From NCBI GenBank assembly GCA_942159475.1, contig OW804094.1, positions 126,404,755-126,468,754 of the forward strand: a DNA stretch of 64,000 nt, read 5' to 3'. The notes below the pieces were generated by a model that saw only the letters and a program-made list of their open reading frames with translations, did no database searches and was not told where the DNA came from. This stretch comes from Sthenelais limicola (lineage: Eukaryota; Annelida; Polychaeta; Phyllodocida; Sigalionidae). A program made the position numbers and the translations under genes. This document shows positions 1 through 13,639 of this stretch, piece by piece. Position 1 is the stretch's first letter. Each line of letters opens with the position of its first letter.

Positions 1-1400
1 TACCAAAATAAATTTGACGCAGACGGATTGTATCAACTGCAGATAGAGATTGTTACAGAAAGTATACTCTATATGATCAGGGTTATGTAAAGTTCTATAT
101 TGTGCCTGAAGCAATAGCTTCAGCATAACAAATTTAGAATTACATAGAGTTGACATTACATGCGCTATACATATAGTAACATTCATTGTATATCTTTTTG
201 TTAATAGACTATGGCTATTAATTCAAATATAAGGTATCTAATAAAAATAAAATCGATTGGTGTTATATAATTGAGAATGACATATATATCCGACACACAC
301 TGGAAAAACTGACGAGTAGTCAGACGAGTATTTCCCGTTTGTACATGTATATCTACAATATATATAGTGCAACAAAGATTATATATCAATCTATATCTGG
401 AATTGGCATACTTATATCGATAATATTACATTTGATAGACTATGATTAATGATTGGAATATGATGAATTTAATAACATTTTCCGATATTTGAAAATGGCA
501 TATCTGGCGTTTGTACTAGCCAGAGTTGGAGTGCAACTCTGTGCGGCACAGATATATGATGCGGCATCAGCCGATATGATTCATGAATACCACTTGTACT
601 GGCAAGACGCTTCAGAGGCGTTTGAAATATTATATTGGCATAAATGAATCTAGGTCTTAGATGTTGGGGTCTTTAGCAGGGGAAACATCCCATTGTTTAG
701 TTCGGAGGGTACAGTTGGTCCTACTTTCATACATCATATGCGAAATCACTTTGAAGGTAGACCATGAAATTATCGTGAAATCTCAACCACATCATGCACA
801 AATGATCTCCGAATCAACCCATATTCCAAATATATACAATTGATATTATTAAAATACAATTAACGTTATCATGTACTGATAATTTTCCTATACCCAGTCA
901 ATCATGGGTGAGTTCATTCATTGCATATTATATTTCAATAGTTTTTTAACTGTCCAGGACCTGGTCACAAATCTGTGTATATGGTATGTGTCACAATGAT
1001 CATCTCCCCTCATTAACATAATATTTAACTATCATTAACTACATATTATCGTTTTTTGATATGTAACATTTGTAAAGGCAGAAAAGCACCTTAATGAAGT
1101 AGGCGCCCTGAATATCAATTAAATGTAACAGGGGTAGATTACCTGGGAATCAGGTCTCGTTAGAGTGTAATTTGAGTACAATGTTGATTCAAATTTAGAC
1201 TGCTGCATGAGTAATGTCTACTAGACTCAGCATGGATAGATGCGGTGGGTTGTTTTGTGTTTAACATTATACATGATCTGTCGACATCAGGAGCATGGGC
1301 TGGCCATAGTCTGTTTGATTTCTGTTGCTGCCGACATGACAGCATGTTTAATCCCATGTAGGATTCCAGCATCTTCCTACTGGATACACGGCCTCTCCTC
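1..1400. other. AT-rich sequence, no gene seen
   Basis: Frames are shorter than 90 codons, mostly without ATG, and overlap on both strands. I see no repeat or RNA here. Confidence 0.6.
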
Positions 1401-1499
1401 CACTCACAATTACCTCACGCACCTTCCAACCCAACCCTCAGGCAGCGATTTGAGCTTATTAAAACTAATGATGTTGATCTTTGTTCCTCTGACCTAAGA

Positions 1500-1640
1500 G
1501 CGGCCACAGCCTTGATGGATTCGCCGCCTTCGTCAGACCGGCGTCGGATCCGAGCCCACCGGCCGGGGCCTGCCTCCCCACGCACGGCCTGCAGAAGCCT
1601 TAAGCACATAGGCAAGAAGCCACCTTGCCCCAGCAAGAAG
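1500..1640. promoter_or_regulatory. Short CpG-rich patch
   Basis: TTCGCCGCCTTCGTCAGACC, GGCGTCGGATCCGAG and CCACCGGCCGGGGCC give a dense CpG cluster of about 100 bases in AT-rich DNA. A 12 bp unit GCAAGAAGCCAC is repeated at 1612 and 1633. Frames are open on both strands and look incidental. Confidence 0.3.
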
Positions 1641-4100
1641 CCACTCGCAGAACGGCCAAAGCCATTTGACCGATCACCCTTTTACCTTAACCTGTAAGAG
1701 ATCCTTCAATCCCTGGATCTATCGGACCGTGGAGGGATACATGGTAAATGATAATCCCCTTATTTAGCCATATCTTGTCTGTCTAGTCGCTACCAGATCG
1801 TCACCATCAGGGGTTTCTGCACACAGGAGAACTGAGCTGCGAAGCCATCAGAAAGGCAAGGAAAGCTGCCCCACATCCCCTGGCCCTACACCTGGATTAA
1901 TTGCCCCATATACTGCCATTACCCTTAACCTTAATGGGGCCATAGCTTCAGCCGCTTGGGTATTATGGCTATCAATGCCGACATTGTTTCCCGTGGATCC
2001 CCGGACTGTCAACATCCATGTGGCAGGGTTTTTCCCCCCTCGTATAGCAATTGCAATGACCATCGTTACTGTATTGATACATATATGATTTTATAATGGG
2101 CGCTACGATCGAGCATTGATTCAAAAGATATATTAATGAGAAAGGTTAAAAAGACTTCTAAGGGAGTGATAGTCCCTGCTTTCTTGAAACTAGAATTTTA
2201 CTAATTGTATGTTCATGTATATATTTGTGGGTGACTTTCCTTCATCGTCCTTTCGTGCAAGAAAAGATCCACATTTCTTGCTATGGTCAAATTAAACATC
2301 CTCAGCACATCTCAGTGAAACCCCCATTTTAATAATCAGTTTCCCTATATATACTTATAAGTTCCTATATCAGAATTCCGCCTGAAAAGGGTGACGTTTT
2401 TCTCATTGACATTTGATAATTGTCATTCATACATAAATAGATTTTTTTCCCAGTTACTCAGCGAATTGATGTAGTAAATGTACATTGAGAATCTATGAGC
2501 TCTAAACCAATCAATGTGCAAAGTCTTCGGGGTTGCATCTGCAGTATTGACTTCAGGATTCGCCCCCTTTCCTTTGAAGTCAGCAGCTCTATTTAAATCC
2601 CTAGCTTTGATCACAGGGGTAAAGCTATGGGATCTCGGCTAAAATCAACTTTCATAGGTGGGGGTGTATTGGGGAAAACTCAGATACTAAGAGTCATCTT
2701 GTTTATATCAAACATACACTAACATCGAGAGTTTATTCATTTCTTATAGCAATTAGAAATATTGTTGGTCTCTTATGTGTGACCTTGTGCTTTTATGTCT
2801 ACTGCAATGTGAATCCGGCTATGTTGTAAATGTTTGATCTAATATCACTTTGCTTTGGCCTGAGTCACATTTTTTCAGGGGAGTATCATCCCCCACCACC
2901 TAATTGCAAAACAAGTTATTATATGTTATGTGGAAATGTATCAGTATCAGGAGAGTATATTTCTGAAGATGCTCGCCTTCCAAGATATATGTATTGGAAG
3001 GTGATTGTCTGGAAGATCTGCGTATTTATAGTGTTAATATACACCATTTCCAGGACCAAGACCAAAATAGATTGATTGTCTTAACCGGTATGTTCTAGTT
3101 TGGCATGCTATTTACGGTATATCACTACACACAAGTACGGTATATGATCGTTACTCATCCTAAATAATTAGTGTTACATCCTGCAAGGAACTACCTTCTC
3201 CGCAGACATATATATGTAGAATAATAACTTATGTGGCAACTTGGTCCACGATGGGATCCAGTCTGTCTATAGTAGCACAGGTCACTGTATAGTAGGATTC
3301 AGCAACGATACCAACGTTTAGAGCAGAGTTGATCATGATAATATTGATTAACTATTAGGTGTTTTGTAATAAAATCTCATATATTTTTATAATATATCAT
3401 CAGCTGCTATCTATTATCTAGACTAAACAACAAGTTAAATTTCATTTATGGTACATTGTTCTTTGTCATCTTTCAATTACCGCGATTCTTAACTCATTCT
3501 TGGACAACATATCTCTTCCCCTAAAAGAATATCGTCATGAAGTGATTACCAGGGACCCCATGAAAGCATTGTCAATATGACAAATGTGGATACCTTAGAA
3601 CTGGGCATGGCCATGGTTGCCTTGCTTAAATAATTCAAAGGATGTTATCTTATTCGGTTGACATCCATATCAAATGCCTAATGTATATAGAGAAAACACA
3701 GGGCTGAGCATAACAGGGGTGCAATGAAGGATTGGCCTTCGATGGCGCAGTAATCAGATGGATGATTGTCTCGCTGCACATGTCTTTCATCCTATCTCCA
3801 ACGGCGTAAAACAGAAACAATCCGATTATGCCAATCGTGTAGGGGCAGGCCTGACGGGCTGGAGACCATGCGAGAACTGGCACAAGCCTTGGCACAAGGA
3901 AGTGCACCAATACACCATACTGCACCAGACACTTGCAGCAGTTAGATTTGGGGCAGTATACTGCATGGAATCTGTGATGGGGGATAATGCATGGAATCTG
4001 TGATGGGGTTGATATATATTTATAAATATAATTGCGCGGAAATCGGTACCTATCTTCTTTTTCCGTGTTCGTACAGATTAGAGATGTTGGAAATTTGCAG
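1640..4100. other. Non-coding, no gene seen
   Basis: Contains the 26 bp duplication near 3.97 kb and otherwise single-copy AT-rich sequence. Confidence 0.6.
3962..4008. repeat. Tandem duplication, 26 bp period
   Basis: TGCATGGAATCTGTGATGGG occurs twice, at 3962 and 3988. Confidence 0.9.
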
Positions 4101-4412
4101 ACATTGGTCTATTTGGTTGTAACTTTCTTGGAAGATCCTAATTGTTGGTCTATTTGACTACTATTTCCACACACCTTTCACCAAACCATACCCCTTACCC
4201 CTTTCCTATACACCTTACACTCTCGGTTACTGTAAACCCACTGTCCCCTTTTCTTTACCTCTCGAGTCACCCCCAATTCACCTCAGTTACTCAGAGTAAT
4301 ATTTATAACAATCATTATCAATATAATGCCAATACACTTGATAACACATGGTTAGAACACACCTTGTCTACCTCCAAATAGGGATTTAGATTAAAGAGTT
4401 AGTTATATGTGC

Positions 4413-4457
4413 ATTCCATTTGAGAGGTGCGATAATTGGGGTGCAATACAAATATTG
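4413..4457. repeat. GAGAGGTGC repeat, copy 1
   Basis: GAGAGGTGCGATAATTGGGG followed by TGCAATACAAATA matches 36409-36446 (GAGAGGTGCTATAAGTGGGG then TGCTATAAAAATA). Upstream TTATATGTGCAT also resembles the second copy. Confidence 0.5.
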
Positions 4458-4567
4458 TTATTGTATGTGTACAATGAAAATTCGAATTGGGTTTTCTTTT
4501 AGCTTTTAGATACTTTATGACTTTAAGACAAAGGTTAATATATCAATATGTGTCTATGCTAGGGGCA

Positions 4568-4670
4568 TATGATAAATAAAGTAATGGAATATAATATAAT
4601 AAAAATATATACCGGTAATTGATATATTATATAATATATAATATAATATGATATAATATAATAAAGTAAT
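4568..4670. repeat. AT-rich ATATAATATAAT tract
   Basis: Imperfect ATATAAT repeats with almost no G or C over the core. Confidence 0.8.
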
Positions 4671-5777
4671 TACTAACAATTACTAGCACCTCGTTCCATT
4701 CTCTCTCTATATATAACTCAGTATGTTCCACTAATGTTCTTATTTATAACGATATCAAATATTCTGTTGCAAACGGCAGAGCATTTTATATAATTGGAAG
4801 TAGTTTAATGAGACAATGACAACCGTCATGATCGTGAATTTGCATCAACAAGTAATCTTGATAACGATGCTTGGCTGTTGGCTGAACATATGAATCGTTG
4901 AAACAACCATGCATGACAAAGCTTTAAGTTTCGGGGACTTCAGGACAGAAAGCATGAGACGTATTGGAAGTGCCCCCTTCTTTTTGGCATTAACCCAACA
5001 TGTTCCAAGACTCAACTTCATCATGGCTATTTCAGTCCTCAAGTTGTGCAACCGTTTAGGAGTACGTTGCAAATGATTGCTTGGTCTTGATATCATTCAC
5101 AGGTGCGCTTGATACTGGATATGTATATAAAGATTTTTATTCAAGTTGATGAGTACAGTTACATGAAATGGACAGGAGCCTCTGCGAACAGATCTTCCAG
5201 TTCCGCCCATCGGATATACCTACTCCAATCTCCAGAATAACAAAATAAAATACAAAGCACCACTTCTGGATACATTAGTCTTCAAGTTAAAGCTAATACA
5301 GCACCAATTTACAATGAAAACTCACTACAGAGTCTATTAATGTGATATGTGATATAATAGTCCATCAAAGTGGCTTCTTTATTATTATTTTTAAGACAGA
5401 AAGCTATTACTATTATATTTCAAATTGCGGAAGGATTTTGATATGTGAGCTAATATATGATGGGCACATTCACCATAATTAATTGAATCACGCATGTATT
5501 TGATGATTCATCATTTAATAGATATGCAGATTCATGAGATATCATATTGTTTGAATCCTAATTTTATATACAAGTATATCGATGGCGTTTCAAAAACTAT
5601 CAAAACTTCCTCTTTCGAAGTTAGCAAACTCTGAGACATTGGCAAAATATTCATGATTTTGCAATGAATTCTCCAGGGACTCTGTTTATGGACTCTTGTT
5701 TGTGTGCATGTGTATTCTCAGACCTCAGCTAATGTCTTGTAAACAACTTTTTTAAACGTGGTCTTCGTCTGCAGGTC

Positions 5778-5978
5778 TTGGGCCTGTTTCTGGACCTAAA
5801 ATGTCCCTGACTGAGTTATTTTCCTTTCAATTGGCAGGACGTTTCTACTTCAGGTTTTAAAAAAAGCATTGTGTGTATGTCAAATGCCTTCCCTAAAACG
5901 TCCTTACCAGCGGCCTAACAAGGAAACATAGCTAAGCAAAAACCGTTTTACGTAAGAATTTGTTATGAAACAGGTCCC
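5778..5978. mobile_element. Foldback/MITE with GGGCCTGTTTC ends
   Basis: GGGCCTGTTTC at the left pairs with GAAACAGGTCCC at the right (its complement reads GGGACCTGTTTC). The arms enclose about 180 bp with no coding potential. A subterminal CAGGACGTTT and AAAACGTCCTTACC also pair, extending the foldback. No clear target duplication was seen. Confidence 0.6.
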
Positions 5979-6040
5979 AGAGCTGAGCTTTAAGCTTCAG
6001 GAGAGGGACCACCTAAGTTGACAGATCCCCCTGCCCTGCA

Positions 6041-6341
6041 TTAAAGCTGCATTCTCAGTTAATATGTCAAAAACTGAAGATTTTCTACGTTTTGTTGCAT
6101 TCTTTTCCAACCCATCTAATAGTCATTTGGCCAACATTTTGGAGGATTTCATCTGACTGTTTTTGCTACAGGTCTTCATAATAGTCCCCATTCATATTTC
6201 GGCGACCCGCCGATTCGACTTCAAATTCTTATATAAACACTATAACAGCAGAAAAATAATGATAATCCAGTCTTGTATGTCATAATATGAGCAAATTTAG
6301 TGAGATTTTGTTTGTCGTAATAGCTGAGAATGCAGCTTTAA
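6041..6341. mobile_element. MITE family A, copy 1 (full length)
   Basis: A 301 bp element with near-perfect terminal inverted repeats: TTAAAGCTGCATTCTCAG at the left and its reverse complement at the right, followed inward by TTA and CTA respectively. There is no coding capacity. Both ends read TTAA outermost, so TTAA may be the duplicated target, as in piggyBac or Kolobok elements. The core contains a TTCGACTTCAAATTC segment that recurs in the other copies. Five further copies lie in this window. Confidence 0.85.
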
Positions 6342-6344
6342 CAG

Positions 6345-9300
6345 CGACAGGCGATTTCAGACTTTCATAATGTAATAACGCCATGTTTTTATGGAAATAA
6401 GCGCATGCTTTAGTCAATTATTACGTAGAAGTGCATGTTTTATCGTACGTCCTTCGTGACATATTAGATTTGTAAACCCGAGTGAATGTTTCTAGCACTA
6501 GTCCTACATTGAAAGTGCAAGCTTTTAAATCGCTCGTGAGTTTCCCTATAGATACAGTTCGAATGAAACAATGAACTTAAGTTCTTGGCGATAAAACCTG
6601 GAAAACCATAGCACACTCGAATTACATGTTTTAAGTCGGAATAAAACCCAGACACCGACGGCGATTTTCGATAATCTAGTTAAGAGTGTAATTTATATTG
6701 CCCTACCCACCTATCCTATATACAGCATGGGCATTAACCACAAATCGAAAGTTGTATTGTTGACTATGTGACAACAGCGTTCTAAATACTATTTCTCTGT
6801 AATTAGGTGCCATAGAAAGGGAGGTTTTCCTTTATACTACTTACATTTTAAAACCAGACCCGAAGCGTCGAGCAGACGATCAGATTATTGAGTTGCTTGG
6901 GTGAAATTACATCCTACCAGCGCCATGACTCCTGGATCTGAAATGTCCTGACCCAGAGAATTTGAAGAATAATTTCCGCCTCATTCTTATCTTTGAAAGA
7001 ACTAGATAACCTATCTTCAAGACCAGTTGAGTTGTGTGTTTCAAGTGGTGTACTCACAGATAATTATATTTACTTGATGTGTCCCCTTGTTGGGTCTAAG
7101 TGGGTTGAGATACCTTTTCTGTCGTGTGATTACCGCATGAACCATCAACCTGATAGAATGACTCCATTCTCGTGTTTCATATATACTAACCGGGCATTCT
7201 TCAGATATATATGAATATAATAATAATTGTATTTCCTAGACTATTGATACATAGAATGTCTACAGGGAAAAGGGTTCCAAATGGGTTCCATGAGAATAAC
7301 ATGAACATGTAACTGGACTTTATTTTTTTAAAAAAGAAGCTCTGGCATGGGGAGTTTTTTCGCCTGGTCCGTTTGCTACAGGTGATATTCTATAAATATC
7401 AACTAAGCACAAAATAAAATAGAATAAAACAAAATAAGCCATTATTTGTATATGAATTTACGCACGTGAAAGATTCTGCACCATACTTAGTCAGTTGAGA
7501 GTTGTTAGGTGGGACGAATTTAAGATACATAATTTACATTTAGCACTGTGGCAACACCAATCAAGAAATCCGCTTTACCTCATCACATATGGCGAATGCA
7601 ATTAAGGGGGGCATTGCTTACATGTGTGTTTCACTATATACCGTACGTCTGGCATGTATGAAACTAATTATCAGAGATCATAATCAATATTAGGTCATAA
7701 GGATTTCATTATCATTGTCATCATGATGGTGTTTTTTTTATAAAGTTTCCAAATCTGATTGTGCTGAGGTAAAGCCAATGTGATGATGAGTGTAAAGCGA
7801 CTGAATTATTTCTGTACCACGCAAACACGTTACGGGCATCTTCCCTAAAAATAATAAAAGCATTTACACACTCTTTACATCCACACAGCCTGAAGTTAAA
7901 GTTATTACAGTATTTTTTGGTGTTGTATACCTCCACAAACACATATATAAGCAACCCATATAAATGAAAAAGGTATTAAAATCTAGAAAACGTTTATGAA
8001 CTGAGACCCCCGAATCCCACTTTACCTCATCATGTAAAAGTAGACCTCATCATGTATAAGTAGGTGTAGGCACAGTGATTTAGGTTGGACTTAAGTGTCC
8101 TAGTATCCTATTTGGAGATGCTGACCCCAGTCTATATAGAGCCTCTCAAATCAGATAAGAATGGTATGTCAGTGATTGGACGCCTACTGCGCTAATGGCT
8201 TTCTGGCCCTGAAGCAGGCGTCCTAAGGGGATTTTAATGGCATTTTTCGGTTTGGAACGATCGAGTGGCTTTCCCTCAGTTTGGAGGGTCTTTCAACTCT
8301 GAGCCTAGACTACATGGCGGACGGACCTGAAATATGAAATATGATGATCAATATGAAATAATGTAGTATATATTCTTTAACTGGTCCTACTCATTACGAA
8401 TGCACATCTATGCTTTGATGTTCACACGTGTTACATCAATATAATTATTTTGAATCCGGATAAACCGCGCGATATGCACGGGAAGCTCGGTCAGGGCATA
8501 GAGCAAAATGCATGTCACACCCATTACATGTATTTATTCTTTTAACACATTGCCTATACTTATCTGACCGTTTTCCTTAGCGCGAGTGGTAAGATACACG
8601 TCAATCGGCACAATAAATTAAGATATGAACGATTGCACATTTGTGATTAAGGTTTTTGTAGATGATACTTAACTTAAAGACACCCTTAAAAGAATATAAT
8701 TATATTGATTCATAGATTAGTTTCTTTCTTTTAGGATGAATCAATCCTCCACCAATCAAATTCATAGTTCATAATTTGATTGTTTATTTTCTTGTCCTTA
8801 ATAATATTCCAATTCTTCATTCATCTACGCATTTGCCAAAAGGTTCCAGTGTGTGTGGTCAACCTCGATCAAACGTAATAAGTGATTCCAACATGCATTT
8901 CATCTCCCATCGTGTGCGCTGGTGACTCGCCTATTGTGGCCCTCCAATAGTGAGATCAACTGGAGACACGCTGGATGACAAGTAAGGTTCAGCCGAGGAA
9001 ATCAGGGGGGTACCTCACGTCTTAAGTTACCTTTATCCTCTATCACTTGGTAGTCCGATCCTCTACCGTGGCAGGTGAGATATAAATTTCACTCTCCTTA
9101 TTTCAGAGCTGAAACCGGGGAAACATGACCCACTCTTTCTTGATAGATAGCCTTCCCTTTCCCATGGCTTTGTCACATTATTGCTGGGAAGCCCCCCACA
9201 GAACTGCATTGACACGAAGAAGGCCTGGGTATAGAGAAAAGCCTCCCCATGCGGTCTAGATTTTCTCTCTGGGATTCTATGGGATGAAGGAAAAGTCAAA

Positions 9301-9360
9301 CCATGTTCAGGAGACTCTAAAGAAAAGACAAAAAACTCCATGACATACTGTGTTCCAGTT
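6345..9360. other. Non-coding, no gene seen
   Basis: Only short chance frames, plus the 20 bp duplication at 8.02 kb. The minus-strand frame at 9063-9341 is in GC-richer DNA, but I recognise nothing in it. Confidence 0.55.
8024..8063. repeat. Tandem duplication, 20 bp
   Basis: ACCTCATCATGTAAAAGTAG then the same with one change (TATAAG). Confidence 0.9.
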
Positions 9361-9366
9361 TCATAG

Positions 9367-9668
9367 TTAAAGCTGCATTCTCAGCTATTACGGCAAAATA
9401 CTGTCTTCGTTATCTGACCTTGGGAATGAAATTATCGATAGGTTGCTGCTGTTTTATATGCATGAATATGAATTTGAAGTCGAATCGACTGAATGGAACA
9501 GTAGAGCGCCAGTGAGCAATAATAAGTAAAACCACCGAAATCTAAATGTGGACTTTTATGAAGCACTGCAGCAGAATCCACACGGTGAAATCCACCAAAT
9601 GCCGCCAGACGGGTAGGAAAAGAACGGGTAAAAAAATCAGAAAATCTTTAGTTTTTGGTCGATGTTAA
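9367..9668. mobile_element. MITE family A, copy 2 (reverse orientation, right end lost)
   Basis: Begins with the family A terminus TTAAAGCTGCATTCTCAG and continues with the reverse complement of copy 1, including GAAGTCGAATCG and GTGGACTTTTATGAAGC. It reaches AAATCTTTAGTTTTTGG, which normally lies some 30 bases from the end. The final inverted repeat is missing, so the copy is truncated or eroded at its right side. Confidence 0.78.
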
Positions 9669-9669
9669 A

Positions 9670-12600
9670 GGAGGGGAACTTTATTTAACATGTTAAGGCC
9701 GTATGCATGTACCTTCATGGTTTTCCAGTACCTGAACGTTTGTTTTCACAAAATTCCATCCGATCATATTAATTTTTTTTCTATTAGCGTTTCATATCAA
9801 TCATCCCAAAGCTAAGGAAACACATTACATCTATATTATTATGTTATTATTATATTTCTTGGTGAGTATCCATTTGGTGATACAATGTACTTCATTTTGT
9901 TTTACTTCAGAGATATTTAACCAGAGTGCTGAAACCAGGATTTGCTTTAAACGTGGAATCAATCCTGCATTCAGAATTCTCCAGTTACAAAGAAACCGTC
10001 GTCTAATAGTTTGACACCGATTTAGACACTTCCATCGTTATTTTATTGATGAACAGGATCCTGTGTGCACGTATACACACGATCGGATAGTAAGACGATG
10101 TTTACAAGCGTAAATTTATTCCCAGGAATTTTCAAGATAGGAGGCACTAACAACACGCAGCCAGGGAGAGCTTTGGCTTACTTTTGGCTTGGTTTTGAAG
10201 GATGAAGGGACATTGCCGACAGAGCGGAAATGAAAGGTCTGTCTGCGCAGGCGCGATAGAAGGGACCGATCAGAATCGGTGGTCTGCGCAGGCCTTCGGA
10301 CACCGAAATCTTCCAAGTCTGCCTTAACGATTCTTCTTCATCTCTACTCCTTTAGCTCGCTAAAATGAATAGGTGACTCCCTGGGTCAGATACCATGATA
10401 TTATTTTGAGTCAAAAGCGGTCCTCGTCGACCATATTTTTCTACGTCATGGTTATCATAAAAGAGCAGTTGTTTTCAAAATGCCCGATCAAAACCCAAGA
10501 ACATGGATTCATATATGTGTCTAGTCGTGCATGACTTGATTACCCCCGCGGGTAAGTAATTAAAAGGGTTTGAGACTTGGTATGTTTGCCAAACTCTTTC
10601 GTATTTTGCAAACAGTATTCTACAAAGACCGCCATGGGTCTAATAACAAACACTGCCCATCATTTGTGAATATGCAAAGAACCGATTATTGTTTTCTAAC
10701 AATCATATTCCAAATTGCGTTTGCTAAAGCAATCCATATTAACACATCTTCCTAACAGTGCATAGGCCTACATCACAAATTTCTTTATGTCAAGAGTGAA
10801 CATTGAAAACTGATATGGTTAAATTTCGCTTTTTTGTGATGTAAAAACACACAATTAAATGATGTACGGGAGGTAGTGTACACTGCCGGGGGTTCGTCAG
10901 GTGACACATTATATTGGAATTCACGGTATATGGTTTCATCGTGGTGCCTACCTCTCCAAGTGTCAACAGGACCTACACTGATGGTCTAGTCCTTATCTTT
11001 ACACAATGCGCACATTTGATTTCTTTAAAGGTATCATATTATATCAAATTAATTTTCAATAGGGGATTTGCATGTGTCGCTGCGCATGTATGCGCATGTA
11101 TGTTACAGTGCAGTTATAGTCAGTTCAGTTCTGACATACAAATATTTAGCAACATTTTTATAGAAAATAGCAAGAACATTTGTTTACCTATACCATGGCT
11201 TAATTGTATACATGATCTATGAAAACCAATTGCATGATGGGAAAGTTGGAGGCTTGTGTTATGGAAACATGTATAACACATGGGTATTGACATTGGAGCA
11301 CTGATAAATATTCCACGCTGAACATGACATGTTTTCTATAGATTTTAGAACACCTGGATCAGGATTCAGGATGGCGGACATGCACGTCCCCTATTATACT
11401 TAACAGGAACCTGATATTTGCTAAATGGTTTAGGATATAAGGGAACAACTGTATACCCCCTTAAAGGTATCTCAACTCCTCTCTTGTGCAGTATTATTAA
11501 CAATTTCGGCTATATTTGAAGTGTATGCATGCTATGATAAATAGTAAGAGAAGAATGGTGTGACATCGTAGAATTCGGCCATTGGTCTTATTGCTTAATA
11601 CTAACACAATAGGTGATCAGTATGCACATCAAGCTGCTTAATCTGAGTTGGTATCAACTAAGATGGAAACCTTTTCTTAGTATATGGATGACCTTATCAT
11701 CATGGCACTATTAATCTCGGGCTGACCTTTTACACCTACACATAAGTGCCCCCTCTATGTCCACAGACTATAGTTACTGGCCTTTGACCAGTGTCTAGGG
11801 GCCCCGCAGCCCTGGTTCGGGGCAGGAAACATGTTCAATAAATCATAACCTCTCCTGCAAGTTTCATACATGATGGTTTATCATTAACATATGCTCGTAT
11901 TCGAATGGGAATACTTATTGTTATCAATGCCTGGTCTTGATGCCTGTGAAATAATGTCAGCAATGTAGACTAGGAAAAATGTTCTTTGTTAATATCTGCG
12001 GATGTTGCTTTTAGAGGGGAAGCTCATTCTAATAGATAACTGATCTGGCAAGGGCATATTAAACTGAGAGTTTGCCCTGTTTTGTCGAAAGTCCCCCCAG
12101 TGGGGACCATTTTATTGATACTACCAGAGGTGTTCTAAATGCAGGGTCGTAATTTTAGTCGTTGGTATAAAGATAGATCTATTTGAACACATAGTTCTTA
12201 AGAAACCATTCATTGTTTTAAAACGAGAAATCTAGCCTTTTTGAAGTTGGCAAGGAGACTACTAGTCTGTCACTGCTAGTTCCCTTGCAGCCGCATTTCC
12301 CAGTAAATGGCTCTGGGCAGAATTTGTGAGAAAGGCAGCTTTTGAATAATGTATCAGGTTCAATAATCCATGAGCTAATTCAAGGAAAATATGGCTCGGT
12401 TCACCCCTAACATGTGCCTTTATATCCAATTAAAAGTGAAGTCACGCTGAGATGAAACTTCAATGTTGTCAGGTTCTAAAGAGAACCAATGACTGCAACA
12501 TGTTAGGAGGTGTCAGGAAATTTGCTATTCTAGATCCTGACTGAAACGGCTCCTTTATCTTTATAGCGAAGACCTTGGCTGAGGATCTAAAATCCATACA

Positions 12601-13440
12601 ATCAATACAATCCATAAGATACGACTATGTTTAATATATTTTAGGCCATCAAACAAAATCATTATATATCATATGTATGTGCTGATTTTATTTCATGCCA
12701 ACAAAAAAAATATTTTGATTGAAGCCCTGAATTCGTCATGTATATGCTATTTTTCTTAGTCTCAGATATTTTCGTTGATTTTAAACCTTCTCCGCACTTC
12801 CTAACAAATGATTTGATGGATATTGGACCCAAAGGTATTTCCATTGAGCTATTTTCTTAAGTAGAAGAAGTAGAAGAAACGGTTCCACCTTTCAGGATTG
12901 TTGAACTCTAGTTTTTCGGTCATGGCATTCCCTTCTCGCAGATGAGGTTCCACGCTAGACTTGGCTGGCAATACATCCTCGACGCAACACCATCAATAAT
13001 TTTGCTATTTTTGATCGATGGAATTGTGAACATGAGCTGTAGTTGAACACAGGTAGCCATTTTGAGACACCTCTAGTAGTAGTGTTCTCTACTAGCCAAA
13101 AGTAACGCTGAAAGCTTGCCAATGAGTATTTGTGTCATTAAAAATTTAATATTTCATTCATTACTTTATGACCAATGAACAATTGATATTTATCCCCAAA
13201 TCGCTCTTGACCTTGCTGAAAACAAAATTGTTATAGTCTGTCATGAAGTTCACAACTAAACAGGAAATTAAGTCATGATTTTGTGTATAAATACTCGTAC
13301 CGATGTACACACTTAAATTCTCACAGTAATAAGCAGAAAGTTCCAGTACAGAGAGACTTAATGATATATTTTTTCTAACACAGGACCTCTTGGAAGACAT
13401 ATATACCAGTACCTTCTCATCTCTATAAAGCACCATTCGC
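9670..13440. other. Non-coding, no gene seen
   Basis: Apart from the CpG-rich patch at 10.2 kb and a small GTCCCC/GGGGAC hairpin at 12091-12107, nothing is evident. Confidence 0.55.
10215..10300. promoter_or_regulatory. CpG-rich patch with repeated TCTGCGCAGGC
   Basis: CTGCGCAGGCGCG (10234-10246) and TCTGCGCAGGCC (about 10283-10294) are NRF1-like and repeat about 50 bases apart within otherwise AT-rich DNA. The nearby frame on the minus strand lacks an ATG and was not called. Confidence 0.25.
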
Positions 13441-13446
13441 AATGCC

Positions 13447-13635
13447 TCAAAGCTGCATTCCCAGCCAAAATAAATTATTATATCAATAACTATTTTCTAC
13501 TTTTTAATCCATTCTTTCCCTTTGACCAAAGTTTTGGAGGATTTTTACACTGTTATTTTATTGCAGGTCAACATTTATGTCTTCGCTGCAGTGGTTTCAC
13601 TTATTATCGCTCACCATTGCTTGCATATTTTCCGG
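13447..13635. mobile_element. MITE family A, copy 3 (partial)
   Basis: Starts with a one-base variant of the terminus (TCAAAGCTGCATTCCCAG) in the same orientation as copy 1. It shares TTTTGGAGGATTT, CAGGTC, a GTGGTTTCACTTATTATCGCTCA segment and a decayed CCGGTGAATT. It stops near the middle of the element. The right boundary is approximate. Confidence 0.72.
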
Positions 13636-13639
13636 TGAA

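Larger units (their letters stand above)
4100..5775. other. Non-coding; pyrimidine-rich patch and AT tract
   Basis: From 4160 to 4290 the plus strand is C/T/A-rich with very little G. The GAGAGGTGC repeat and an AT tract follow. No gene is visible. Confidence 0.6.

Noticed and set aside
3734..3800. GGCGCAGTAATCAGATGG looked like a tRNA D-arm
   Set aside because: No acceptor stem, anticodon arm or T-loop could be found at the right distances.
10116..10316. 66-codon minus-strand frame in the CpG-rich patch
   Set aside because: The first codon is TTG with no ATG nearby; openness is explained by base composition.
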